From Chara braunii (taxonomy: Eukaryota; Streptophyta; Charophyceae; Charales; Characeae): a DNA stretch of 38,389 nt. Of the stretch, positions 19,118 through 29,690 are shown piece by piece. The notes beneath the pieces are model-generated. The model was not told where the DNA came from, did no database searches, and saw only the letters and a list, made by a program, of their open reading frames with translations. The translations under genes were made by a program, and so were the position numbers. The number at the start of each line of letters is the position of its first letter. Within the stretch, counting starts at the first letter, position 1. The stretch spans positions 1,417,357 through 1,455,745 of the forward strand of contig BFEA01000252.1 of the NCBI GenBank assembly GCA_003427395.1, read 5' to 3'.

Positions 19118-20029
19118 CACTATTCTGGTCGCTAATTTCTCTATGAGCTTCCTGTTCTGACCATTTGGGCTATAGTTTTTTTTATGCTCGCTGTTCTGGT
19201 CGCTAATTGCGCTATGAGCTTCCTGTTCCGAGCATTTCAGCTTTAAGTCTTTTGCGTGCTCACTGTTCTGGTCACAAAAAAATCGCTATGAGCTTCGAGT
19301 TCCGAGCATTTTGGTTATAAGTCTCTTTTGTGCTCGCGGTTTTGGCCTCGGAGCTCAAAGCTCGAGTTTCGAGTTCTGCACGGTTTTGTTCGAGTTATGA
19401 GCAGTTTGTTCGAGTTTCGAGTCCCGAGCAGTTTCGTTACAAGTCCTTGCTTGGCCTCACTGCTCTCGAGCCCTGTTCGGACCTTCTAGCTTTTCCGAGC
19501 CTCTTGTTAAGCTCATCGTTCTCTACGGCTTTCGGTCCCCGGAAAACTTAGGTCACTATCTCTTCTCAGGAGCTCGCCCTCTACTCGTACTGTGCTGATT
19601 GAGAGCTCTTGAGCTCACCGGCTTTTCTCTCGAGGCCACTGGCTAGGGACTTTATGCTGACTGCGAAGCTTCGTCCGAACACCTTCTCTGAAGAGTGCCT
19701 GTTACCGAGTCCTTCGGTGTTTTCTAGCCTCGGCTGGCTATTCTCGAGTCCCCTGTTTATTCGAACCTTGTTGATCTCGAACCACGAACACCTTGGTTGT
19801 GAACCCTCCCTGTGAGCTCTCTGGTCTCCGCACCCCAGGTCGCGGGGAATACCAAGGCTAGGCCAGACTCCAAGGAAAGCCCAGAGGGGCACTCGAAAAC
19901 AGCCAGGACGGGGGTACGTGCCGCCAGCAGGCGGTACCAAGCCGGTCGCGTGGGACCAGGAGAGTAGCAGGCCACGCTCTCCAGACTATCACGGCTAGAC
20001 AAGTAGTAACGGGGCGAGACTCCCCGACA
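18950..20029 (+). repeat. 3' LTR of element A, right part
   Basis: Sequence 19095-20029 matches 1-927. Upstream of the match the same ~73-bp tandem units continue to about 18950, where the 5' LTR counterpart is cut off by the window edge. A 48-base poly-T run sits at 19067-19114. By eye about 40 substitutions separate the last ~690 bases from the 5' copy, many of them C/T or G/A. The true LTR start is further left (see the candidate polypurine tract). Confidence 0.85.
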
Positions 20030-21189
20030 GCGTGTTTATTTTTGCAAGTCACACCAGAGTGGCCTTATCCGTTTGAAGGCACGTGTATGGAAGGAAGTTT
20101 AGGTCCTTGTCTAGGTGAGTGGCGTGCGTAGGGGGTCGACAGCGAGGTGCAACCATGTGGGGGACGGGCATGCACGGCGACGCAAGGCCGCAGGAAGCGT
20201 GACACCTTGGCCCCTTGCTTTTTATGTTTGCTTGCGTTCGTTTTTATTTTTATTATTTTTATTATTATTTTTCCTGCTTTTATTTTTTTTTTATGTTCTG
20301 GACTCGATGATCGGTGTCGAGATCGATTGCGGACCGACGGGCCTGGCTTAGTCATTAAATTGTCGGACATGGTGGCCGTTAAGGCAGTCGAAGACCTTGA
20401 ACGCGGTCTCCTTTTTGACCCACTCAGATTCTTTTGTGTTTGGGATGCTAGCGAAATTCCTCTATTTCGGCGGTCTTGAAAGGCAGACCAAGGAGATCAG
20501 TGTGCGTGCAGGCCAGTGGGTGATTCAGCCCACGAGGCGGAAGGAACCTGGGTGGCATGGGCCTTTCGCGGGTGCACGATCGCCAGCCCCCGCCTGCCGT
20601 GAGTGGGTTGTGTGTGAGCATGCCCGCTCGTAAGATGGTGAACTTGGGCACAGGAGGCACCAGTGGGAGGTTGCCTCAGTGTTGGTTGTGTGGCAATGTT
20701 GTCCCAACGGTTGTTTTGTGGGACACCGCCCCCACTTCGATCTCCAAAGTTTTCATTTAAATATTTGCTACTACCACCAAGATCAGCACAGGGACCCGCT
20801 TCACCTACTAGCTCACGCTGTAGAACGCTGCAGCAGGCCCTGCACCCTCCCACTCGTCGTAGAGTCGGGGCAATCGCAACAGCCAAGCATGGAACATGCG
20901 CTGCAGCGCTATCCATTCAGTCCGGGCTGATCGGCAAGTGAGTTGTTACATCCTCCATAGCGGAGAACGATTTTCACGGCCAGTGTTCTACTGCCTGTAT
21001 CGGTCGGCTCCCTCCGCAATGTAGCAGTCAGATGGTCTTCATCAAGCTGCTGTGAGGACGACCGCTATCAAGCGTTGGGTAGCGAACAGATAGGAGCACG
21101 AAGTGAGGGAAGAAGGACTGAATCTGGCGCGATTTCGCACCAAGTGCATCGACGCACGGGAAGAAGATGGCAAGTAACAAGGGGAGTGA

Positions 21190-21720
21190 GAGGATAGTTT
21201 TTCTCACCCGTTTCTTGATAGAAATAGGCGAGTAAAGGGCCGTCCCTGATGTCCTAGGCTAGGGCGAAGCTGATGGAGAAGTCAGTTATGGGCCAAGACT
21301 TACGAGGAGAATGTTAGCAAGGAAAAGCAATGCGTCGGGATATGGACGAAGGGAATAAGAAAAGGAGAAAAACGGGCATATATCGCTAATTCTGGAGCGG
21401 ATTTGAAGAAGAGAAAAGCCTACACAGGGGTTTTAATGTCGGACGAACCCGTATTTGAGGTTAGTTTTAGCAAAAAGTTAGTAGATTAAGAGTTAGTAAG
21501 AAGATGAGCCACGCGAGAGATGCCGGATGGGAGATATGGCAGGGCTAGAAAAGTGTAACTCGCCCGTTTCTCAATGAAATTGGGCGAGAGCAGATGCTGA
21601 CTAGGGGTTTTGGAGCACTCTGGAGAGATTGGCTGTCCTAATTTTTCAATTTGAGCGCTGGTTCGGCCGGTATAGGCGATAAGGGCTGCGCAAAATTGTG
21701 GGATTCGATCGAGGAAAATC
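21190..21720 (+). repeat. Array of ~180-bp hairpin-bearing units, copy 1
   Basis: About three units start near 21195, 21372 and 21550. Each carries a stem with a TTTC...GAAA-type loop, then a GGGTTTT element and GAGGTTAGTTT...AGTTAGTAAGAA. Clear stems are CTCACC/GGCGAG (21203-21208 with 21227-21232, one mismatch) and CTCGCCC/GGGCGAG (21559-21565 with 21582-21588, perfect). Confidence 0.6.
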
Positions 21721-21870
21721 AGATAGCAATGTACCTTCCCATCGTGTGAGGGCAGATTCAATTCTGTTATTTTATTTTTTTTATTATTACTATTATCCTG
21801 CTCATTGGGAATAGTCGTGTTCCTTCTGCTCGGCTTCGACGGGGTGATAAGGGCAATCGCGAGGTTGGAA

Positions 21871-23283
21871 GCTTACCTGTTGGCCAGTTCTTGCTTATCC
21901 TAGGAAGTGCACGGGGCTGCGTTCAAAGTGGAGCTTCACTCACAATTGAGCATGACATCGATCGGACGGGGCATCATGAGAAGGAGGGCGAGAGAATGAG
22001 GGGGAGCATAGAGCGAGGGAGCACCTACCTTGGAACCAACGGTGCATGATGGAACGGTAGCTCGACTACGGGCTGAGCTGGGGAAAATTTGGCCATGTAT
22101 CGGCCATGTTTTCTCGGTTGATTCATTCCGATTTTGCTCATCCTAACAATGGAACTGGCGTGCGGCCGGCCGCGGGGTTAGAAACTTACTTGTTGGCTGG
22201 TGTGTTGGATGATGCTTTGCTTATCGCTCTATCCTCCTTGCACATGATTGAAAGGCAGGCGCAGCAGCCAGTGTTGAGCATCAGCGACCTACTCGTGGTC
22301 AGGATCGTCGAAGCTGTGATCCAGCGGATCGTTGCTATTGTTGTGACCGAGTTGACTGTCGGCGTCGCCTTTGGGACTGTGCTTTGAGGGTGCTCCATCC
22401 CCAACCGCGATCTGCTATGATACGTTTGAGTGTGTGCATGTCCGATGTGGTATGAAAGGCGATGAGCTATGTTTTACGAGGGGGTGAGGTTTGCGGCAAT
22501 GCTGACATGCAGCCCGTTCGTCTGACTTTTGAGAGGAGCGTTCTCATTGAATAAAGGGGGTCAGTCCGTGTATCTGGTCGACCCTTCGGGCAGGCTTCAT
22601 TGAAGGGCAAAACACAGCGAGGACCGGCAACATGGCAAAAAGGGAAGAGGATGAAGCACGTACCTGGTCTTGGCGATGGTCTACCGGGTCGGTTTCTGCA
22701 TGCACTTCGATTGTCGTTGCTGCCGCCAACAAGATACATTGTTAGTGCATAAGGTACTACTTGTTGTGTAGCAGTAGTCTGCGCGCTGAAAACCAACTGG
22801 GAGAAAGGGCTTCGGGAACATATGTTCAAGTTGGAGGCAGAGAGAGTATGCTCTCGTTGACATTTCGGTTCACCATCCGGGTTCTCCAGTTGGTGGAATA
22901 CCAGTGCAGTTATGATTTATGAACAACGTCAGACTTTCAGGCCTTCAGTGCGAAATTGCATTCTGGGTTTCTATCATTTCGTTAGTACTAATTTCTCCAC
23001 GGGCCAGGAATAAGGAGAGTGAACCTACCTCGAGGGACTGGGGTTGTGGGATGACCTCAAAAAGGTCAAACTTGCCTGGTTGCTGGCCGTGACCATCATG
23101 CTGCTCATGCGTGACAGTCATGTTTGCTTGCAACCCTCGTTGTCGTGGTCTGCAGTGGATCCTCGTTGTAAGGACCTGACCACATTCGGCGTAGGGTGCG
23201 CACAGAGGAGGTGAAACGTGAGGGGGAGAGTTTGAGGTTACTGTTTCGATTTGGAGGACCGTCAAGAGGTCAACATTTAGCAT
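21871..23283 (-). pseudogene. Possible relics of minus-strand exons
   Basis: On the minus strand, strong splice-donor-like sequences occur at plus-strand positions 21875, 22027, 22188, 22662 and 23027 (for example AACAG|GTAAGC, CAAG|GTAGGTGC, CCAG|GTACGTGC, GAG|GTAGGTTC). Upstream of some lie short open stretches rich in His, Gln and Asp, such as HEQHDGHGQQPGKFDLFEV before the 23027 donor. Other stretches contain stops. This could be a decayed multi-exon gene, but I recognise no protein family and cannot link the exons. Confidence 0.2.
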
Positions 23284-23829
23284 TTTGACTTCAGTTTTGC
23301 GGTATTACTGGGTGTTTGGTCATCATTGCGGGGTCCTCAAACACGTTAAGGTTTTAAGGCCCTCTTACGCGAGTCTTAGTGCACCTCTCTTGTATCTGAA
23401 TGACTCAACTTTTCTTATTATGCCCTTCTCACTCTCAGTCTAGTCTTTTGGTTCAGAGAGGAAGGCGGCAAGCGGGATTGAAACCCGTAATCCGTGTCAA
23501 GGTCTCTGTGGGAGGTTCGCCCCACCGATTGCGGGAGCTCTGTCGGGCTTCAGGCGGACCCTGGAGGCAGGTAACGGAGAGGTCACCATTGCTTTCCTTC
23601 TATAAACCCAACTATAAACCCTATCTGTATTTCTTGCCATGATTGATTGAGTATATTGCCTGCATCCCTACTTTGATTTATGTTTGACTTTCAGGACACA
23701 AACCAGACTTAACTAAAGGAATGATTGTGCAAGATTAGTTTCAACTTTGTTGTGTTGGTTGAAAACATATTGTGAAAAGGGATTGCATCTAGGGAAAGGT
23801 GGGAGGAAGGTTGTATTTCTTGTGTCTGA

Positions 23830-24500
23830 TTGGGTTGACCAAGGGCTGGGAGAGTCTCCATAAGATTGGAGGGCTCAGTACTATGTTTATTTTCGATTGC
23901 CTGAAGGACCAGACAGGTTCCTATAAGATTGAGCAGTCTGGTTGCTTTGACTTACGAGGGTTGTTTATGTTTGGCTTTTTGATGCAGCGAACATTTTTCC
24001 ATAAGATTGGATGACTTGGTTGTCTTGCTTTATTTGAGGTTTTTGATGTTTATTAATGTCTTCTTGTTTATTCTGTGGGAGGATCAGGAGAAGGACTGGA
24101 CTGATCCCCATAAGATTGAGAGGTTTGGTCTGAAGCCACGCACATGCTGAAACAAAAAAGGTAAAATTATCTATAGGTTAGTCAGACATTTTTTCATAAG
24201 ATTGGATTATCTGACAATAGCTTATCACCTACTGAAGAGAGTATAAATTAAGAATAAACTCGTGGTAAGACGAGATAGGCTGAACCTTAATATAAGTTGA
24301 TCGGTCAAGTCATATGTTACCTTAAAAAATACTAAATGAAGATAATTATCTATAACTTGGATACTTAAACAGTTCAAGGCGACTAGGTTGGACAACCTAG
24401 TCATATGGCCAAAGAAGATAAAAGTTGTAGTGCCCTGTGTTTTTGTATATCCAACGACTAAGCTAGACAGGTTTCCATAAGATTGGATGATCTAACTTTA
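23830..24500 (+). other. Ordered hairpin array with constant loop, copy 1
   Basis: At least six elements share a TCCATAAGATTGGATG-type loop and have different stems. Pairs are CTGGG/CTCAG (23846 with 23874, one G-U); ACCAGAC/GTCTGGT (23908 with 23936); a third near 23985-24023 whose 5' arm is damaged; GACTGGAC/GTTTGGTC (24094 with 24123, three G-U); GTCAGA/TCTGAC (24181 with 24210); and AAGCTAGA/TCTAACTT (24460 with 24491, one mismatch). The order matches copy 2. Pairing kept through wobbles points to a structured RNA on the plus strand, or a DNA cruciform. No known RNA family is recognised. Confidence 0.6.
24381..24402 (+). repeat. Perfect 10-bp inverted repeat
   Basis: GACTAGGTTG, then GA, then CAACCTAGTC. 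It sits within the hairpin-array block but lacks the common loop. Confidence 0.9.
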
Positions 24501-24620
24501 TGCCTTATGTAAGTTAGGAATAAGGGGCAAATCTTTGAGAGACTATGAACTATTGTTTGACAAGGTTGACTTGGGGTTGGTGAGAGTCCTTACCTTTGTG
24601 GTCGACCTTGCATGTGACTG

Positions 24621-25560
24621 AGTGAGATCACTACTTAGTCTGAGCTTCAATTTTCAAAGGTAGTTGCTATAGGTTCTCGCCACGTGCTGTCAGAATCGAC
24701 ATCCCCGCTTGCTTAGTCACGTAATAGCTGGTAAAGGCAACACCGACGATAGGGAAACTTGTTGGTTCTAAGTCCTTCACTTAACTTATTACGGGTTGTG
24801 AGCTGTCTAGTTTGCGGCGGTGATTTCCATGCTTGAGACTCCTTGAGAGATTTAAGTTTTGACTAAATGCCAGTAGGAGCCTCATCTGCGGCGGGAAAAA
24901 CCTCACCTGACTCAGCGACTCTTCAATCGACTTTTGTTTGTGAGTGAAAGTGGCGTTGTCAATAAGTGTGAAATCTTCAGAAGTAAGAACATTGAGTTTA
25001 CATGGGAGAAAAATTACGAGAGTTTGCTCACTAAGAAAAACTTATGAGTGGAGTCAATAAAGGGTATGACGAAAGTGAAAAACCCTACTTATAAAAGTAA
25101 GATTTATGGGTAGAAAGGGTGAATTTTTATTTATTTTGAAGGCTTAATGAATACCCCTACCCATCCATATTTTTATATGACTCAAATAAGTGACTTACAT
25201 GTTCCAATAGGGACTGTGAGAATGGGCTTAACGGGGCTCAACCCAAAAGATACATCCATGACATGCAGAACAAGCCCAATCAGTCTAACCTCTGGTTAGC
25301 TGTGATAATCCCCACGATGGGGTGATACTTTGATGAAGAGCTTGAAGAGGGTGTATGAATTAGTTGAGTCTGAATTATCATCGTGTGAAAAAAAGATAGA
25401 TGAACAAGGAGTAAGATTTTGAGTCCTAAACTATTACAACAGAAACATTGTGGCAAAATTTCATCATGGTTTCAACTTACACACAAGTTGGAACCAACGT
25501 ATGAAGAGGGTGAAATGGTGCGGCCAATCGTTTAGACGGGCCGGTTACATGTTTCCAACC
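24621..25560. other. No gene recognised
   Basis: AT-richer sequence without credible ORFs. Short direct repeats around ACTTAT and AAAGTAAGA are seen near 25030-25115, but nothing assignable. Confidence 0.4.
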
Positions 25561-25574
25561 GTTTGCCAACATGC

Positions 25575-25640
25575 GACCGATATGTTTTCAACATTTGATC
25601 AACATTTGATCAACATATTTCCAACATGTTTCCAACACGT
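25575..25640 (+). repeat. Short tandem CAACATTTGAT / CCAACATGTTT repeats
   Basis: CAACATTTGAT occurs twice directly adjacent, followed by CAACATATTTC, CAACATGTTTC and CAACACG, an 11-bp step array. Confidence 0.7.
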
Positions 25641-26287
25641 CTATCACTTTCAATTTCTTTTTTAAGTCCCTCGCAAGGGAGTTTACAAGTGCGTGGAAAT
25701 GTCCTTTGAAACGTCGGTCGTTGGTGGAAGGGCGGCCCGCAGTAGTGAACCTTTGTGTTTTTCGTGGCGTAAGCTGTTGCGGACGTGTAGGGCGAAAAAA
25801 ATAAATGTTCGACATCGACATACCCAAAAAAATAAAAAATAAAAAAAAATCGAGATTTCGTTGCGAGGAAAAACAAAAAATAAACAAAAAAAATAAAAAA
25901 TTGTGTCACAGTTCGACATGCGTTGGACGCGATGATGACGAGTTATGTCAATCTGGCGACCTCATTTCGAAACCGTCATTATCCTCATGTCGGAGGACAG
26001 TGCAATGAAATTCCTACAAGGAATTGAAATTTCACTAATACTTTGTTACGAAGAGCGATCAAGCGTTCCACGTGGTCCACCACCCAAAGAAAAAAAAACA
26101 AAACCACGATGATATGGTGTTCTCATCGAGGCTTCATTTTTTTCTTATCCCACAAGAATCTTTTGTCACTTGTTTTTGTCAGATAAGTTATTTCTTTTTA
26201 CCGAGCCCATGACTCCATTTTTCTCCTCCTCCTGCCGGCCCCACAATCCACCGTATACAAGCGCCACCTTTTGTTTTTTAGTCTGGG

Positions 26288-27040
26288 CCACGGTGGGGTG
26301 CCTCTCCATTGTGGCCTTCCGTTTTTTTTTTTTTTTCGGCCTATGGTGGCATTGGCCAGTTTTCTTTGGCCGGCATTGCACAGGTTCCTTTTCACCAAGG
26401 CCTGCGCTTTCTTGGCCTAGGCCGCGCACCTTTTTTATTTTTTCGCAACTCCCTGTTCTCAGTTTTTGTGTCCGAGGTCTTTTTTTTTTTTTTGGCACGA
26501 TACTGGACCCCCCGTAACTCGTTGATTGCCCCGGCCCCCCATAACTTCGTCCTCCCCCCTCCCAAAATGCACCCTGCCATGTGGTTTGTTTTTTTATAGA
26601 GGTCTAGTGTCGCTACGATTCCTCTTCATTTTGGCCTTTCAATTTTTTACCGCATTTCGACCTATTGTGCCTCCGGTGCTGTGCGGTTGAAGCGTGGTGT
26701 ACCACAAGTATGTTTTTTCCAAGGCCGAAGCTTGGTTAGCCTAGGCTGAGCCTCTATTTTTTTTTTTTTCTGCAAGTCCCTTTTCTCGGTTTCACAGTCC
26801 GAGGCCTTTTTTTTTTTTTTTGCATGAAGCTAGAACCCCAATAAAGTGTTTTTTGTAGAGGCCCGGTGCCACTACGGTGCCTATCCCTCTCGGCCTTCCT
26901 TTTTTTTGCCACGTTTTGGCCTATTCTGCCACTGGTAACGTTGAAGTGTGGCTGGTATACCACAGGTACCCTTTTTCCAAGGCCTGCACTTGGTTCGCCT
27001 AGGCCGAGGCCCTCTTTCGTTTTTTTACCTTCGAGTACCT
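26288..27040 (+). repeat. Three degenerate tandem units of ~260-310 bp
   Basis: Units start near 26288, 26600 and 26861. Each has, in order: GGTGCC or GTGTCGC, a CCTCTC...GGCCTTCC stretch, a T-run, GGCCTATTGTG or similar, a PuGG(C/T)(A/T)CC step, CCAAGGCC, a CCTAGGC palindrome, a T-run, CCC(T)TTTCTC, TCCGAGG and a T-run. ORFs on either strand are T-run and A-run artefacts. Confidence 0.65.
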
Positions 27041-27191
27041 ATTTTTCTTCACACCAGGTTTACCTCATTCTTGTTGACATTCGTTGATGTTTTTCATTGT
27101 CTTCATCTACAGCCTCTGTGTTTTCACCATCTCCTTTGTGCTTCCTCAAGTAAGTACGACGTTATACAAGGCTTGAACATCTGCAGACGCC

Positions 27192-27194
<3 letters not shown>

Positions 27195-27266
<72 letters not shown>

Positions 27267-27291
27267 TGTGGGAGACAACATCGCAGAGAGT

Positions 27292-27324
<33 letters not shown>
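27195..27324 (+). repeat. Two GA microsatellites
   Basis: A (GA)n run at about 27195-27263 and a second at about 27293-27324, split by a 29-bp unique stretch. Confidence 0.95.
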
Positions 27325-27326
<2 letters not shown>

Positions 27327-27523
27327 GTTGCGGTGTTAGTGCGAGTACCTTTACAAGGGTATTTGCCCTGGTTTTTGCAAATGCCAGTAAATAAGTTTGA
27401 TTAAAGTTTGAGCATGCCATGCGAGTCCAGGCAGTGTCTGTAAGTTACGTTGACTGGATTGTTGACTAGGATAAAGAGTGTGTGGGCGCGCGTGATCTTT
27501 TATTTTTGGTTGATGATTGTGAA

Positions 27524-27543
27524 GGTCGGCGTAGTTGCCGACC
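27524..27543 (+). repeat. Perfect hairpin
   Basis: GGTCGGC, loop GTAGTT, GCCGACC, followed by a T-rich stretch. No associated gene is seen, so a terminator role is not claimed. Confidence 0.7.
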
Positions 27544-28989
27544 AGATTTTATTTCTTCTGATTAAACAGGGATTAGAAAGATTTTGTCTTATTGAATAAT
27601 GTGCTTGTCTGTGACCTACGCGTACGTACGGAGAGCAACATCGACAACAAGGAGACTTTGGAGTATGTTCAGTAGGCCCACACGTCGCGCGGTGTCCGTT
27701 TATTTAGGCATTCGTCAGAGCTAGACCCAGACTTGGGCCTAGCACTATTAGTTACGGCGTCAAACTCTCATCAGGGAGATTCGGGGATCGAGACCGAGCG
27801 GCGATGACGCAGGGATGAGGGACCGGCGGGGCTATCCTCCTTGGGTTTGTATATGGCGGCGTAAGGGCGGTACGAGTGAAAAAAAAAAAAAAAAAATCCT
27901 ATATATTTTATTATTTTTATCGCCATTATTACTAAAATTTACACTCTGATTTTTTCGGGTGCGACACTGGCCGTGGGTGGTCGTCGCGGCAACCAAGGAG
28001 TTGAGCCCACACCCCGTTTTGGTGAGCCCGTGGGCGGTCGGCCACAAAACGGAGAAAAGTTTAAGTGGCGGGATGCTTTTTGCGGGTGCCGCATCCACCA
28101 GCCTCGAGCCATGGGGGAGGGATTGGGTGTGATTATGCCCGGGGGACTTTCCTCCGCTTCGGTCCTCAAGGTTCTCGTTTGAATATTTGCCACTACCACC
28201 TAGCTCCGCGCTGAGGCCCATATTGCCTAGGCTCATGCTGCGGTGTCGCAGCAGGCCTGGTGCCCGCCCACTCATAGAGGAGCCAGGACTGTCTCGACGG
28301 CAGGATATAGGTCGCATGCTTTATCAAGGTAGGCGCAGGTCGGGGGCTAAGGCGGACAAGTGGGTTGCTACGCACAAGTTGGAAGAAGTTGATATCGGTG
28401 ACCGCCGTCCAACTGTCTGGGATGGCCTATGGGTGGCACAGACCGGGGTCGGAGGCGCTGTGGTGAGGCACACAGCGCTAACACTTTGTGCATCACTCGT
28501 CGGACTGGGGCATAGGAGCGGAAGACTAAACGGGACCGTCCTGTAGCGGGGCCGACCGGGAGTTTTTCCCTCGAGGTTAGTCGGAGCAGTAAGGGAAGCC
28601 GCCGCTCACGAAGGCACAGGCAGACCGGTAGTGAGAGGAGTGAGGGACGAGCAGAGCTACAGGGGAGGCGCAGGACAGTAACGACGAACTGATAGCTCAG
28701 CGGGTGGCGAGCAGCAGTAGAGAGGAGTCGGGGAATGGCAGAGGGAATGAATCCGGGCGCGTTTCAGCTCCGAATCCATTCGGAGGAGCCGCGTAGCGAC
28801 GGGCGAAGTGTCTGGGACCTATGGGCGATAGGGCCGAGCCACTGAGACTGCCAGGTGCTAGCGCAGCGGCGGTGGGTGAGAAAGCATCGGAGCGACGGAA
28901 TGAAGGCAAGCAGTAGGGAGAAAGGTGAGTGAGGGAATGAAGCCGGTTGGACTAGTGCGCCGGGTGCATGTAGAAGGAAAGGCAGCTAT

Positions 28990-29690
28990 GGCAGAGGAAG
29001 AGATCGGATAGCCCGCCCGTTAGGAGATGAAAACAGGCGGGGAAAAGGGGGATTCTGGGGTTTTTTGGTAGGGCGAGTTGAGTAGTAAGGTTAGAACGAA
29101 GGATAGATCAGTAGAATGGGCGTTAGTAGGAAACAAGACTGCGCGGAGTTATGGCGGACAGAGAAATGATGAGGGGGAAGGATCGAGATTTCACTCCATC
29201 CTTGATGAATTCAGGTGAGGAAAGGGCCTACTCGGGGGTTCTAGACCATGGCGACTTCGGATCCGTTGTTAGTTTTAATAATATGTCAGTTGGATTAGGG
29301 TTAGTAAAGAAAGGATGTGCGTCGAGTTGTGGCCGAAGTGAAGAGGAACGAGGTAGGAGGAAAGAATGGGGGGTCTACTCGAATTATGATGGAATCGAGC
29401 GAAAAGAGGAGTGAAAAGGGGGTTTGAGGCCGGGGCGACCTCGAATTAGAAATTAGTTTGGGGAATAAGTTAGTAAGTAGAGAGGTTAGTAAGAAAAACG
29501 ATGCCTGGAGGTATGGCGGGAGGAGGAAAGGAAAAGAGGAGAAGGTCATATCCCTTCCATTTCGTAATAAAACGAGCGGGGAGAAGTAGTAGGTAGGGTT
29601 TTTAGTATAGGGCGGATCCGAATTTCAGGTTAGATTTGACCGATAGTTAGTGATGTGGGAGTTAGCAGAGAAAGTCATTGCGCTGACACC
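28990..29690 (+). repeat. Array of ~180-bp hairpin-bearing units, copy 2
   Basis: About four units start near 29000, 29180, 29365 and 29540. Stems are CCCGCC/GGCGGG (29012 with 29036), TCAC/GTGA (29191 with 29215) and CTCGA/TCGAG (29378 with 29395); the fourth is weaker. Each is followed by a GGGTTTT-like element and GTTAGT phrases. Against copy 1 the second stem pair changes from T-A to C-G, a covariation. Confidence 0.6.

Larger units (their letters stand above)
1..20029 (+). mobile_element. Element A: giant Ty3/gypsy LTR retrotransposon, degraded, left end outside window
   Basis: The 1-927 sequence recurs at about 19095-20029 in the same orientation, and both copies end in a GACA tetranucleotide. 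An Asp-tRNA-like primer site follows the first copy. Between the copies lie, in order, extra ORFs, gag with a CCHC knuckle, an aspartic protease, reverse transcriptase with an FLDD box, RNase H and integrase. The order RT-RH-IN is that of Ty3/gypsy (Metaviridae), not copia. Internal length plus LTRs exceeds 20 kb, far above the usual 5-12 kb. Stops and 1-2 nt indels in most domains show this copy is dead. The LTR copies differ by roughly 40 of 690 bases by eye, so insertion was not recent. Confidence 0.9.
20380..24620 (+). repeat. Large noncoding repeat block, copy 1
   Basis: This block shares ordered, diverged similarity with about 27940-32598. Examples are TTTCGCGGGTGC with CATTTAAATATTTGCTACTACCACC near 20570-20780, against the same phrases near 28077 and 28180. 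Both then have an array of ~180-bp units, and finally the hairpin-array part from about 23390. The middle is poorly conserved. The left end may have been interrupted by insertion of element A at 20029. No protein-coding gene is supported. Confidence 0.55.

Noticed and set aside
23455-23490. GCGGGATTGAAACCCG resembles a tRNA T-arm on the minus strand, also present in diverged form near 31634.
   Set aside because: The loop has an extra base, the outer pair is mismatched, and no acceptor stem, anticodon arm or A box could be fitted around it.
25588-26517. Small ORFs rich in Lys or Phe on both strands.
   Set aside because: They are A-run and T-run artefacts; no two agree with a shared codon pattern.
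27524-27560. Hairpin followed by T-rich DNA looked like an intrinsic terminator.
   Set aside because: The window is eukaryotic and no gene ends there; intrinsic terminators are not expected.
17640-29690. Spaced repeats checked as possible CRISPR arrays.
   Set aside because: Units are contiguous tandem repeats or hairpins with shared flanks, without constant repeats and unique spacers, and no cas genes occur.
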